Positions 10,776 to 22,839 of a stretch of DNA of 64,000 nucleotides are shown here, piece after piece; positions within the stretch are counted from its first letter, which is position 1, and every line of letters starts with the position of its first letter. The stretch covers positions 67,405,192-67,469,191 of the forward strand of contig CM065300.1 of assembly GCA_032871835.1 (NCBI GenBank). Direction: 5' to 3'. Source of the stretch: Dipteronia dyeriana (lineage: Eukaryota > Streptophyta > Magnoliopsida > Sapindales > Sapindaceae). A program made the translations under genes and the position numbers. The notes under the pieces are model-generated. The model saw only the letters and a list, made by a program, of their open reading frames with translations, ran no database searches and was not told the DNA's origin.

Positions 10776-11690
10776 GTGAGTATAATGATATCTTTACTTG
10801 GAGCCATGACAAATGTCGGGAACACGATTTCCTTAGTGGCTCACATGCTAGCAGTTGACCCCGCCTTCAAGCCCGTAAAACATAAGAGGCGCCATTTCAA
10901 TCCTAAGAGAAATGTTGCAATCCAGGAAGAGGTTGACAAACTACTAAACTTTGCATTCATCTAAGAATCCCGATACCTGGAGTGGATCACTAACGTGGTC
11001 ATGGTCACCAAAGCCAATCGAAAGTGGTGTAAGTGTGTCGACTACACTGACCTCAACCATGCCTGTCCAAAAGGTTGCTTCCTGTTGCCAAATATCGACT
11101 AGTTGGTAGACTCCACAACAGGGAACAAACTCTTAAGCTACATGGATGTATTTTTCAGGGTATAATCTGATCATGATGCATTTTATAGATTTGGAAAAGA
11201 CCAGCTTCAACAGTGCGCAGAGACTTAAGAATGCGGGAGCCACTTACAGGTGACTGGTCAATCGATTGTTAAAGCATGAGGTAGGAAAAACGATAGAGGT
11301 TTAGATAAATGACATGATAACCAAGTCACAAGTGGCTGACCAGCACCAAGACCACCTCCGCTGAACTTTCCAAATCGTTAGGGAAAATCAGATGAGGTTG
11401 AACCTTGCCAAGTGCACCTTTGGTGTAACTGTAGGGAAATTTCTTAGATTCATGGTCCAAGAGAGGGGCATATAAGCGAACCTGAAAAAGATCAGAGCCA
11501 TCATGGACCTTAGAATCCCTCAGCTCTCTCATATAGGTACAGATATTGATCGGTCGAGTAGCAGCGCTGAATCGTTTCATATCAAGATCGACCGATAAGT
11601 GCCTTCCCTTTTTTAAGGTAATTAAGCTGGGAAAAAACAAGAAATGGGACCAAGACAATGAGCAGGCCTTCTAGTGATTAAAGAAGTACC
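10776..11690 (+). pseudogene. Tat-1a reverse transcriptase (inactive)
   Basis: RT landmarks can be read in order: VDPAFKPVKHKRRHFNPKR and EEVDKLL (10850-10960); VMVTKANRKW and CVDYTDLNHACPKG (about 10998-11075); YMDVFF (about 11140); LKNAGATYR (about 11225); and LAKCTFGVTVGKFLRFMVQERGI (about 11402-11475). The usual block before LKNAGATY is shortened, and the catalytic YVDD reads stop-I-N-D (about 11300). Many stops and frameshifts make this a dead copy. Motif order and wording fit Tat-clade gypsy RT. Confidence 0.85.
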
Positions 11691-11739
11691 TAGCTAGCCC
11701 ATCGCTACTAGTTAAGCCGGTACCCGGAAAAGAGCTGCA

Positions 11740-11990
11740 GGTTTGCATCATTGTATCTGAGACAACAGTGAGTGGGGCCTTGGTTAAAAATTATAGAAAA
11801 AGGGGGGTTCAATGGCCTATCTACTATATGAGTCACGCCTTAACCAAGCCAGAGAAGAAATACACCCTTCTAGAGAAGCTCGCTTTCACCTTAGTGACCT
11901 TGGTAATGAAGCTTCTTCCTTATTTCCAAGCTCATACGATCGCGGTAGTGATCGATCAACTTCTCTGCCATTTACTGTAAAGGCCTAACA
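11740..11990 (+). pseudogene. Tat-1a RNase H (first)
   Basis: A 70-codon open frame (11768-11980) carries SGALV, YYMSHALTKPEKKYTLLEKLA and a hydrophobic tail ending near VVIDQLL. These match the gypsy RNase H segment after RT (LYYVS-AL-AE-RY--IEKLALALV). A short spacer leads to the second RNase H. Confidence 0.8.
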
Positions 11991-12029
11991 TATCCAGAAG
12001 GTTTGTACTCTGGCCTTTGAGCTCACTTA

Positions 12030-12409
12030 GTTCAATATCAAGTACAAGGCTAAGACTACCATCAAGGCCCAAGCGTTAGTAGATTTTATGGTCGAATTCT
12101 TAGGTTTTTCTGATCTTGGTACCTTTGCACACCTTGGTTCGATTCCCAGAAAGATCAAGAGCTTGGTAACTGGAAAGCGAACTGACAGGTTTGGATCCTC
12201 TGTACTGATGGAGCATTTAGTCAAGAAGGCAGTGGGGTGGGAATTATCCTAATTAATCCATAAACAGTGGAATGATGCCATTGTTTTAGGTTTGAAATCA
12301 ATGCCACAAATAATGAAGCAGAATATGACAGTAGCCTTTCTAGCTGGAATGAGAGTAGCTGTTGAATTGGGGGCTGACTACCTCCAGGTGAAGAGTGATT
12401 CCTAGACTC
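12030..12409 (+). pseudogene. Tat-1a second RNase H (aRH), truncated
   Basis: CTDGAFSQEGSGVGIILINP (about 12195) and FEINATNNEAEYD (about 12292) are the hallmark TDG and NNEAEYEAL motifs of the extra RNase H found in Tat elements. YLQVKSDS follows near 12380. Homology then stops at about 12409 and inverted ORF1 sequence begins. The upstream KAKTTIKAQALVDFMVEF segment (about 12050-12100) is the usual spacer before this domain. Confidence 0.8.
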
Positions 12410-13267
12410 AGGGTAGAGAGAAGCCTTCTTCCAGAAAGGCTCGTTACCGAACCAGTAGAGACCTGGAACTCCGTCCCCCCAATGTAAATTGAGATCCCCG
12501 AGTCTCTGCCAACCACCACCTGTTCCTCTTTCGAGGAGACATCTTTCATTGTAGTGCCTGGTATAATGAACTCCAAATTGTTCTTCACCCGAGTAGAGAA
12601 TAACCCATTGGGACCCCAGGAGAATTAGTAATAATCAAGAAAAGGAACCTCAACTCATCTAGACCCGGTTTCCTATCGATCTTGTCCTTCTTGCATTGCT
12701 CATTCCATAGACAAGAAAACCTACTAGCTGCATCCTAAACCCTAATGTCAATTGAAGGGGAGCAAGCTGTATAGAGATGGATGAAGAAGCTACCCTACCC
12801 AGCTTTTGAAAGTAGCTGTATAAATAGGGAACATGTCGGATGGAAGGCTGCACACATCGTACCTCTTATGGGGAATAACGATTGTAATGCTATCAGAAAT
12901 GTCGAATTTCTCTTTTAGACCATCGATATATTTAGCTATAGTGGTGGAATCAGGTATGATCCTGAAATCATAAGGGAGGGTGAGTACTCCATATTGTGCA
13001 ACAACAACGACCTCGGTTTGATCTCCCTCAGTTTTGACCTCACCCGATTCTTCATCTGAATCTATTTCAACTTTCTCCAGCGGGACGTCTAGGTTGTTTG
13101 AGAAGCCAGTCCCGACGGTAATATTCCACCTTGAATGACAACGCGGATGAAGTTGGAGGACATCGCTCTCTCTACTATCCTCCTCTCAAGCTAGTTTCTG
13201 TCAAGCAAGACTCGGTGAGTTACCATCCACCAGCCTATCAACGTTGTCATTATTGAAGTTCGACATG
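12410..13267 (-). pseudogene. Tat-2 ORF1 (5' part), inverted copy
   Basis: Read on the minus strand from an ATG at 13265-13267 (MSNFNNDNVDRLVDGN), this is the same ORF1 as the plus-strand copy at 28200-30760. Shared landmarks are EEDS-ESD, LTLPYDFRIIPDSTT, SDSITIVIPHKRYDV and the downstream QLTLGF-like segment. It has several stops and ends at 12410 against Tat-1a pol. Function is unknown. The family may relate to the 'putative gypsy type transposon' domain, but that needs a profile search. Its LTR and promoter lie immediately upstream (13268 onward). Confidence 0.7.
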
Positions 13268-14296
13268 GTCTTAATGGATTTTCAGTTTGAAAGCTGAAGA
13301 AAGAAGATAGAGAAAAGGATTAGGGATTCTTTTTGAATTTCAAAAGTAAGGGATTTTGGAAACATGGAGGAAATGAAGGGGAGTTTGGGTTTAAATTGGT
13401 ATAATGGAACGGTAACCGGTAACAAAAGCGTGATCAAGAATGTGAGATTTTCAGCCTTGAAGAGAGCTTGCCGCCAAAAATCTCTCCTATTTCAAATGGG
13501 AACCTCAGCTTCGTTTGACACGTGGACTTCACATTTAATACGAAGATTTCCTCCTAGATTTTGGTAACCGATGGAAAACTAAAAATTTCCTAAGCAATTA
13601 GGAAATCAGACTTCTATTAATAGCCATTTTTGGAAGGGGGTTAAAGGGAAGTTTTCAACCTAGCTGTCACCTGGTAGGAAACATCTCCTTATGCCAAGTA
13701 TATGTTACATGCTATGATCTTCCTTGAATTACTGGGTTTAACACAACCGCGGTACCTCGACATCACTGTTGAAGCAAGATAAAGCTCTTAAGCCTCCATA
13801 AACCATCCAACCAGTACTTGAGTACACTGCCACTATTTCGCTGTTTAGTTATGGTACATATCCTACCCCTCTAACGGGAAGAAAGATGCCCATTAAGCTC
13901 CTAGATTATCATAAATCCCAGATGTGACTGATCAAGTGCCACATCATCAGAATGGTACCTCAGGGTATCTCGCTAGCAGACTAGTGCCTTGAGGTACCTC
14001 GCCATCTAGATGATCAAGCATTACACCACTAGGTCGATACCTTGAGGTGTCACGCCACTAATAAACGAAGCTAGAGTCATTATCTAAACCATGATATCCT
14101 CCACAAATCGATTCCCCAATGTCAATTACATTAAACAAAAAATCTCGCCAAATGAGGAAAAACATCAATCCAAAGTTCTTCGGCTTATACGCCAAGGAAA
14201 ATCCCTAATGACACCATTCTTAAATACAGGGGTAATGGCATGAGGAAAGAGATCAAAAAATCGACCCATAGAACCTTAAGAGCTGTTAGTTAGTTC
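13268..14296 (-). repeat. Tat-2 LTR and ORF1 promoter region, left part
   Basis: This is reverse-complement homology to about 27060-28199 of Tat-1b. Shared words include the G-box CACGTG (13519-13524), the TTTAAA box (13388-13399), and repeated GAGGTACC/GGTACCTC words near 13950-14060. The LTR is cut at 14296 by the Angela solo LTR and continues at 16706. Confidence 0.7.
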
Positions 14297-16705
14297 TGTA
14301 GGGAAAAAATGGGTTCAAAACGCAACGGAAGCTTGAGAAAATTAGAAAAAAAATTAGGGTTTGCAAATAAATAATTTTTTTTCCCTTTATGCAACAAGAA
14401 CCTTAACCATAGATTAATTGACGTATATAAAAGTACAGTACCTTTTTTTTCATGACGATTGAACTAGCATCAAATTGAATCCGTAAGATCTTCCAATCCA
14501 ATCAAGAACGTAAATCACCTGGGAGTGTGGGCTCCCTATCTTTAAATTGTATACCTGAGGATGGAATCAAACAAAATCTTCTTCTTTGTTAGTTACAATA
14601 ATCCTCCAAGAGAAAAACCAAAAACGTCCGGTCACTTTTGAATTATCAATCAATTTGATTGAAACTCGCGTGAACCTTGATTCAATGTTGTACACAAAAC
14701 CCTTTTGATGTAAAGGATACTAGTGTACTATCGAAAACAAAAATGTTCTCCTTTTCTCTCTTCTTGGCCGAATTCACACTATCTCTATGAGTTGGTCGAA
14801 TTTTTTCCAGAGTAAAAAACAAATTTTTCTCCCTCAAAATTCTCTTTTGCTAGGCCAAATTCTCTTCTTGAAAATTGCTTAGCATGACCGAAATTCCTCT
14901 CATAAAAACCTTAGAGCTGGCCAAAATTTCCAAACCTATATATAGGGTCATAAGTCCTCTCCTAAGAAGGATTTACTTGGTTGACAAGAATCTTTTCCTT
15001 AGGTGGATTTATTTGGTAGTTAAGAATCCTTTTTTAATAGAATTCTATCCTCCTCATATATATACGTAGCTGGCCGAAATTTCACTTAATATAATTAGGA
15101 GACTTAGCTCTTTTCCTAAGAAGGATTTACTTGGTTGTTAAGAATCATTTCCTTAGGTAGAATTACTTGGTGGCTAAGAATCCTTTTCAAAAAGAAAATT
15201 TAACCTACACCAAGACTCCTAATCCAACACAATAGTGTGTTTGTAACCATATTAAAGACTTCCTAATTTGATTAGATAAATAATTCCTTTTATTTATCTA
15301 CATATCAAATATAGTCTTTAACATTAGTATAGTTTTAGGAGACCATCTCCTGTTAGGAAAAAGATTTTGACTTTTAATTAAATAATTAATTGATCAATAA
15401 ATTAATTAATTTCCATTTAATTAAATAATAAAATAAAAATAATATATTTAAGCTATTCTTAAGAGCCTTGCTGCCTATACCATATATATGGGCCGTATAT
15501 TATTTTTCTTATTTTATTAAATCCATTGGACCTTAATAAAAATTCTACATGTGAAATAGACCTATTCTTACGAAAAGAAACAAGTTCTCATGCCTTAATA
15601 TAATTCTGGATGGACCCCTAAATTGGTCCGGTAGAATATATCAAGTGATCCATGCATGTTCGTGTGGATTGGGGATCTTGGCGGGCTATCAAAATTTAAG
15701 CTCCAATAGACACAACCCAATCACAATCAACAAATGATACACTTAGGTCCGATCTATTTAATTTTAGTTCATTCCACTAAAGAACTAACATTGAACTCTT
15801 AAATAAAGATAGAATAAGTTGATGTTACTCACTCATACCCTAGACAACCTTATTGGAGAAAGTGTATCCTCGTGAAGAATACCAGTAATCGCCAAGAGCT
15901 CATAGACCGCATATAGCTCTCCCAGTTACCATATTTACTCATATGACCACATTTTGAACTTGAATATTTTGACTTGTCCAGAAGCCATGTTTCAATAGAC
16001 ACTATTGAAAACTTAACGTTAAGATTTAATATCCAATACCTCAAAACATCCATATGATGGTATTCTACTCTAATTCAATTAATGGAGCCACGATGTCCAT
16101 ATCTATAAATGAAGTCCTCTATCGATTAACAATTGAATACCACCAAACTATCGAGGATAGATTATGCTATATAATCGTACTCATTGATAGCTCAAATGAT
16201 AACACTTGCAACCATAAGTCCATCATTTATCTCAGGATTGAGATAGACTCTCTGATTGTCTTCAAATGAAAACTTTTTATCCATTGACGGTTCTAGATAA
16301 AGTATTTAATTTTGATCATATTCAATGCATCCATATCACTAGATTCTTTTGCCCAAAGACACCACACTTTGATGATTTTAGACTCATCATAACACATTTG
16401 ATCCCACTCAAATGCTAGCAAAAGAATCTACAACTTTGACAAGATAAAGGCGCCTAACCTTCTATCTTAAGTTGTGAATTTTATTTAAGACTGACTAAAG
16501 AATTGTGTCTACCTCGTACATATCTAGATGTATGAACAATTCTTCTTTTCTCGTAGTCTTTTGACTTTATGATTATTTACTTTTAAAAATCTTAATAATT
16601 AAAATATAAATGCTATAAGATTTGTTAAACTAGAAATCACTTTATTAATATGAAACGATTGTCAATTACAATATTAAACTCTTGCTATCGAGCATAATCC
16701 TAACA
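14297..16705 (-). repeat. Solo LTR of the Angela-like family (2,409 bp)
   Basis: In minus orientation it starts TGTTAGGATTATGCTCGATAGC at 16705 and ends at TACA (14297), like the two Angela-1 LTRs (31480-33816 and 49486-51764). It is flanked by perfect 5-bp TSDs AGTTC (14292-14296 and 16706-16710), with no internal sequence. That is the signature of intra-element LTR recombination after insertion. It lies inside the Tat-2 LTR. The ORF at 14875-15069 covers its 36-bp subrepeats and is not a gene. Confidence 0.95.
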
Positions 16706-17014
16706 AGTTCTACAAGCAGAATTAAGCCGATCCATCATCATTGATAGTTGTATCCATTTACCGACATATACAAGTTCACCACCTCCAGTTTGTTAAAAAG
16801 AAAGGAAAGATTGAGAGTCATTTCATGTTACAACCTTTACCTCATTGTTGAATAAAATTACTCCACTCAGTTCACTATTATTCTTTCATACATTCCATCA
16901 ATTTTTACACGTGTAATCCATACAACAAGTACCTATCCTGACCGTCATCAACCTAGGTAGCGCTCATGTGGGTGTTAACTGAGATTCCTCACCCAAAGTG
17001 AATTTCTGGTCAAC
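16706..17014 (-). repeat. Tat-2 LTR, right part
   Basis: This continues the Tat-2 LTR beyond the solo LTR. In reverse complement it aligns with about 26765-27060 of the Tat-1b LTR (GAGGAATCT, ATGACTCTCAATCT and following words). The first roughly 130 bp of the LTR are missing, and it abuts Tat-1b pol at about 17015. Confidence 0.65.
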
Positions 17015-17639
17015 ATTTGGGTCTTATATACAGATGGGGCATCCAACCAAGCGAGTAGCAGAGCTGGAATCATCTAAACTGATCCAGAAAAAGTCAAATG
17101 TTGCCAATATTTCCGATTTGAGTTCAGCGCCACCAACAACGATGCCGAGTATGAAGCTTTGTTAGCAAGGATGAAGTGGTGGCCAAGCTCAAGGCAGATT
17201 ACCTTCATGTCAAAAGTGACTCGTAACTATTGGTCAATCAAGTAACCGGGGTCTTTCAAGCCAAAGGTAACAACATGGCAGCCTAACTTGAATGGGTCCA
17301 ACAACTCAAGGCTCAATTTAAAGGATTCAAGATAGAGCACATACCTTGCCAATAGAACTATCTAGCAGACGTTCTTGCCAAGATAGCTGCTAATGGAGGC
17401 CAAGCTCTACCTAAGAGGTACATCTTCAGGTCATTTCTTAATCTAGCATAGCAAATGGTAAAGAGGTCAACCAAACAGACCGAATCCCATGTTGGATGGA
17501 TCCCACTGTGGATTACCTATAGAAAGCTAAGCTTCCCGTTGATCCAAATCAAGCTCGCAAGCTTAAAAGGATCTCAACTCGGTTTCTCTTAACAGATGGA
17601 CACTTGTGCCGCAGACGCAAGTCACTATCACTGCTCCGG
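17015..17639 (+). pseudogene. Tat-1b second RNase H and pre-integrase linker
   Basis: LYTDGASNQASSRAGII (about 17025) and FEFSATNNDAEYEALLA (about 17120) define a second RNase H. It is followed by decayed linker and LLTDGHLCRRRS (about 17587-17625), the segment just before the gypsy integrase zinc finger. The sequence stops at 17639, where LARD-1 inserted, and resumes at 24933-24938 with the expected next motif (CLHPDDAI). Several stops and shifts are present. Confidence 0.85.
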
Positions 17640-19226
17640 TGACCGAGCTATTTTTATTGTTATAAAACGCTCGTCAAACAATATTTATAAAACCTCAACA
17701 ATGCCTAAAGTGTTTACAAGACAAGAAAAATGGAAAGTCGGGTGTCATCCACAGAGAAAGGGAAATCAAATGGCTAAAACTAGTTAACTAATGCGAAACT
17801 AAAACTAAGCATGAAAATGTAAAGTTAAATGGTTTGGAGTTTGAAAGGTTAATAACTAAAGATGCAAACTAGGATTAGGAAAGTTAATCTAAATTGCAAT
17901 TAGAGTTAATATGCGATGTGTGTTAAATATGAGGGTTAAGACTAAAGAATTAATGGATCCAACAAGTGAATTATGGGAATGTACGAACTCTCATGAAATG
18001 AATACACATAAATCGACTGTAATCAATCTAGATGTATAGTATCGGCTGTATTCCCTCGTTAGTTTCCAATCTAGATGTATAGTATTGGCCACTCACGAGT
18101 GATTGTTGATGAATGCATATCTATCGAATTAAGGGACTATTCTCTTTATAAATTCACCAACCTAGATGTATAGTGTTGATGCTTAACCTATCACATGCAA
18201 CCAACCTAGAGGTATAGAATTGATTACCCACTCAAGATTAGATTAAAAATTGAGATTATTAAGTCCGGTTCTCACTTGAGAATGTACTCTTGTTAGACCC
18301 TTTAGCTTAGGGAGATTAAGTTGATGTATACCCAATCACCCACATAAGCAAATGAGTTAAAGAAGACTAAATAGATGTATACCTATTCAACTACCCAATT
18401 AATTCCCTTAATAAATTAGCTAGAACAGGAATTTACAATCAAAGACACACCATTCAAGGTAAACAATTAAAACAATGAATGAAACATAATTGATAGATTT
18501 AAATTGAATAAAATAGAGTTCATAGAAAGCCCAATATCCATAAGTGTTTCACATCAATCCCTTGGAGGGACGTTTAGCTACATATGACAAGTATAATAAA
18601 ATAACCAAGAGAAAAGAGATAGAGAAGACCCGTGAAGAGAAACTCCTCCTCGCTTGAAGCTTTGATCCAATCTTTAAGTGTCCTTGAGTAGATGATGATA
18701 GAGGACGGTTAGATTTGGTGCGGAATAATGAATTCCTAGATCTGAAGAGAGAAAATCTATTCTTGACGGTTGTTTCCTCATAACATAATGGATTCTATAT
18801 ATTGGTGTCTTTAGAATGGCTGAAAATTGCTGATGTGGCAACCTGTCATGCGAAATGCACAGGTTAAAACCTGCGCAAGACCCGTGCAATTGCTTGATGC
18901 CCTGATTTTCATCTCCCGGCTTAAGTGAAATACGTAGAGACTTGCGCGATGGTGCGCGAGTGTAGACCTGCTTAATGGCATGGCTTCTACTTCCTTCTTA
19001 GTACGCATGTTGTGTGCAGGTCAGGACCCGCGTAAAGGCCTTTTTTCTGTTTAACAATTCTTTTGTCTTTTTCCACACAAATCTGCATCTTTTGTCCAAT
19101 TAATCGGAATGTACCTAATCACCTAAAAACACAAATAAAGAGCCATAAGAGATGCAAAAACACTCGAAAACTCGAAAAAGGTTAAGGAAATGAGGGCCAA
19201 AATATATAACAATTTTGGCACGATCA
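17640..19226 (-). repeat. 3' LTR of LARD-1 (1,587 bp)
   Basis: In minus orientation it begins TGATCGTGCCAAAATTG at 19226 and ends GCTCGGTCA at 17640. It contains repeats of CTAGATGTATAGTATTGG type (about 18025-18230) and a CpG-rich block at about 18840-19050. An AATATATAG box (about 18795-18805) is positioned just downstream in the sense direction. Confidence 0.9.
18025..18230. repeat. Recurrent CTAGATGTATAGTATTGG motif in LARD-1 LTR
   Basis: Four spaced copies of the roughly 20-bp word are seen at intervals of about 50-85 bp, each followed by different sequence. The array recurs in the other LTR at about 23698-23900. Looser TAGATGTATACC copies lie further on. Confidence 0.8.
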
Positions 19227-19246
19227 AATACCCCTAAACCAAACCC
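19227..19246 (-). promoter_or_regulatory. Polypurine tract of LARD-1
   Basis: Minus-strand GTTTGGTTTAGGGGTATT abuts the 3' LTR start (TGATCG). A near copy lies at 20834-20870. Confidence 0.7.
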
Positions 19247-21907
19247 TTACTCGTCCTCGAGCAATGTTAAAACAAAACAAAGACTCAAATAAAAATGACT
19301 TGATCTATGACTCTTCTAGACTCAAAAGCAAATAATCCAATAAGTCGCATGTCCAACTAGTGATGAGATGCAAGGATGTGTGATAAAGAGAAGTAAATAA
19401 ATGCAAAACAATCTAAAACAACTTCGATGGCACGTGAGAGAAATTCACATTACCACGAATCCCACGCCTAAGAGCGCTCTCATATCGGGAGCTATTAACT
19501 TCCACACCTTAAGCATAATTTGCTTTGACTCTAAACCTCACCCGATTTCGCTCTTCTTTTTCCACTTAGAGACCTTAGTTCCCACTCAATCAAAGCATGC
19601 AATGATGGAATTTATGCATAGAAATCTAATGCATTGCATACAATATACATTAAAAAACTTATAAGTGTATGTGAACTAGCCTAGTAAAGATTCACTATGC
19701 CATGAACGTGGAAGATCAAACTATCAATAAACATTCCCAATCAAGACATGTTATGGATCAGATAAGGTTTTCCCTTTGGATGTAATGTGGCCATGGGGTT
19801 AGATGTGGTGAACAAAGAAAAATAGTAAAATTTAAGTTCAAAGAACACCAATCATGCTTAACATACTCACACACCCTACACAAGCTCTATTGCACATTTA
19901 TGCACTTTAACAACTAGGCATTTACCCTATACAAACTTTGTGTTACAAAATCGTACTCTATAATGTGAGTACTTTACATTCACTTTTAAGGCTCTTTTCT
20001 GTTATTTTCCTTTTCTTTCTTGAATTTTTCTTTTCTTTTCTTTTTGTACACTTGCAAATTACATTTTGACAATTAAGATCATAAGTGCAAATTAGGCACT
20101 TTTACATTGTTGAGCCATTTTCATGCACAATTTCAATTTTGCCTATATACATGCTCTCCTTCCTTAGAGCTTGCACCTTTCAAACACATCACATAGCACA
20201 CACACACCCCACTTGATTGGCAATAAGGGTATGATTGTGTTTGGCTATTGTTATATAGTTATATTTTGGTTCCAAATGAAAGGTAAGTGTTTGGCCGCAA
20301 TATGACGCACACATAAGGAATGAATGAACGTGTTTAGGCATTTTTAGTAGTTATTTACACAAATTGCCTATAATCATTTCCATAGTTAGTTTATCAAGGG
20401 AATGAATGCATCCATCAAGCAATCCACAATATATTTGCAATGTACGTCCTATGGCATGTGACACTTATGACGAGAAAAGTGTTTTAAGAATAGAAAGAAT
20501 TTAACAGTCAATGCACTTTTATAGGCTTGTGTTTGTGAACTTACGGGTGTCTCCACTATTAGAACAAGCTGTATGAGCACCGAGTCCACTCAAACCAAGC
20601 ACACAAAGGATGGAACTAGCCCATAAAAATTCAAAATAACCCATGAGTGACAAAGATTTGTATGCAAGCTCATGATACATGTATAGACTCTCTAAAAGCA
20701 CACGCTCAAGGTATCACATCGAAGCTAGTTAAAGCTCGAAAATTTGGTCATTGCGACAAATCGAAAAATTTAGACCAAAAAGACTAAAAAGAATAAAAAC
20801 AAAACAGACAGATGACTCAATAAAGGCATCTACAATACCCCCTAACCAAAACCCAACATTGTCCTTAATGTTGAAGACAAGAGAGTCAAGCCTAGTGGCA
20901 CGCACCTAACATGACTCAAACAAACCTAGGCACTAATCATGCACAATCAATGGCAACAAAATAAAAGACTCAAATAGGCTCTAAATAAAACAAGGCAATC
21001 AAGCAAATTAACATTTAAGCATAAACCAACTTCAAGCATTAACAATTCACAAAATTGAGTGGAATAGGGACGAAACAACCCCCAGACCAATTTCCTACAA
21101 TATGCTCAAAACCTGTTCAAGTGTGTGTATATGTACTATCCCCAAACCAAACAGGGCTATATATGCACAATATGAAGCTATACACTCATATATGTATTCA
21201 CAAGAGCCATTGGCTCATCCCATCTCAAAAATGCATATATCAATAAACACAAAGTCAAAAGATCCTCAATAAGCACCAAAAATATTCATCCCTATCATAT
21301 GAAAAATCAATCAAATCAAATAAAAAAAAATATCACATCTAAATCTTCCTCTACACACTTATTCCATCATTATTCAGTGAAAGCAAGTAAAAACTAAAAG
21401 ATAAAATTAATGCAGAAATTTTAAAAGTGAGTTAAAGAAAATAAATCTGGAGTGGGATGCCTCATTGCAACTTCTCCTATTAAGGTAATGCTCTCGCCCT
21501 TTTTATGAACGCTCTTTGCATGTTTTTCCCTCCTGGACTTACAGGTTGTTGTTGTTTCCTACCAAGAGACAAAGAACCTCAGTTGAAGTACAAGCTGCAA
21601 AAATTCGCTTCCTTAGGAAACTATAGAAAATCTGCACACTTATAAAGCTCATTAGAAAGTTCAGGCAAATAAGATTCGCACAATTCATGTAGTTCCCAAC
21701 TCAAACTTGCAGCACTACTTCTTATTGAAAAGAAACAAACTATACAAACTAGATAAACAAAATAAATCACATAAAAAAATTTACACTCAAACCTATTTCT
21801 TTCTCTCCTCTCAATTATCAAACACAATTTCAAACATAAAGGGAAAGAGAAATAATTGAATAAACAAGGAAAAATAGAATGTGCAGTTCAACATGCATCA
21901 GAGATGT
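19247..21907 (-). other. Non-coding interior of LARD-1
   Basis: There is no frame with recognisable domains on either strand. It includes a CTTTTC-rich tract (about 20005-20045) and a second polypurine-like block at 20834-20870. The ORF at 19401-19664 has no support. A stretch near 21495-21570 (GCCCTTTTTATGAACGCTC and beyond) loosely resembles SIRE-b1 at about 5238-5310. Confidence 0.6.
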
Positions 21908-22651
21908 TCAATGTGATGCTAAGGGTGGTTTAACCAAGTTGGGAAATTCTTTCTTCTTGGCTGCCCAAGCAAATTTAAGCAATTTCACCATTTTTTCCTT
22001 TCGCATGTTTCTCACTTGGTCCATTAAACCTTTTCTCACCCATATTTTCTTTACCCTAGGTGGACTCCTCCTATTCCTAGGACTTCTTATTTTCCCATGT
22101 CTAACGAATTGGTACTTTTCAGCTCTTGCATGCTCTCTTTTTGAATAAAAATAGTAAATAGGATTAAGGTTAGAAAGACTCCTTTTTGATGAGTGACTTT
22201 GAGGCCATTGGAGTTGCTTCATTCGTAATGCCTTGACCTCCTACTCCACTTTGCCCAACTTAATGATAAAGTCATGTTCCATTTCCTTTGATCTTTTGAG
22301 AGCTTTATCTTTCTTGTTTAGACTTGTTTTGGCTTCATCTAGAGCATTGACCTTCAGGTCGATCTTCATTTGCATTTCCTTTGATATGAGAGCTGTCTTT
22401 TCTTCAAATTCCTTTAATGCCTTTGTGAAGTCCAAAAACACCTCTAATGCTTTATTGTTTGCGGCCTCAAGTCTATTGATTTGGTCTTCCAATTCCTTAT
22501 ACCTGTTGAAGACTTCACCATTTTTCTTCTTGAGTGTACTAATTTCCACTCTAAGTGATTGCACTTCAAGTAAGAGCTTCTTGTTTAGCTCTTGGAGAGT
22601 TTTTATCTTGGACAATTTTGAGGATTCTTTGCCTTCAACTTCCTTCTTCAT
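21908..22651 (-). pseudogene. LARD-1 coiled-coil protein frame
   Basis: A 136-codon K/E-rich frame (22241-22651) with heptad-like leucines continues, after one in-frame TAG, into a basic 104-codon frame (21908-22222, RSPRNRRSPPRVKKIWVRKG). Together they would give a coiled coil followed by a nucleic-acid-binding-like basic tail. The large ORF on the opposite strand (22233-22724) is its shadow. Function is unknown; position and composition suggest a gag-like role. Confidence 0.55.
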
Positions 22652-22839
22652 GAGCTATAACTTCTTCTCTAATTCTTTCCTATTGTCTTATTTCTCTCTG
22701 GTAGCTTTTACCATTTGCTCTTGAAGTGCTGCATTCTCTTCCTTCAACAACCCTATTTTCAAAACTGGTTTTTTTGAGGATGTTCAATAACTCATTGTTC
22801 ATCTTCAACATCTTGTTTCGTTCCTCCTCAAGGTTACTT

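Larger units (their letters stand above)
10189..12409 (+). mobile_element. Tat-1a: fragment of a Ty3/gypsy (Tat-like) pol
   Basis: The plus-strand gypsy pol runs from protease through reverse transcriptase and RNase H into a second RNase H, the dual-RNase H order typical of the plant Tat clade. It is bounded on the left by the SIRE-b1 LTR end. On the right it stops abruptly within the second RNase H, where an inverted ORF1 block (Tat-2) begins. No LTR of this copy is visible here. It may belong to the same original element as Tat-1b, but both contain the start of the second RNase H, so they cannot simply be joined. Confidence 0.85.

Noticed and set aside
12340..12853. Short minus-strand ORFs 12340-12588 and 12659-12853 as separate genes
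   Set aside because: They are pieces of the inverted, decayed Tat-2 ORF1, some in shifted frames.
22233..22724. 163-codon plus-strand ORF rich in Ser/Leu/Phe
   Set aside because: It is the antisense shadow of the K/E-rich coiled-coil frame at 22241-22651.
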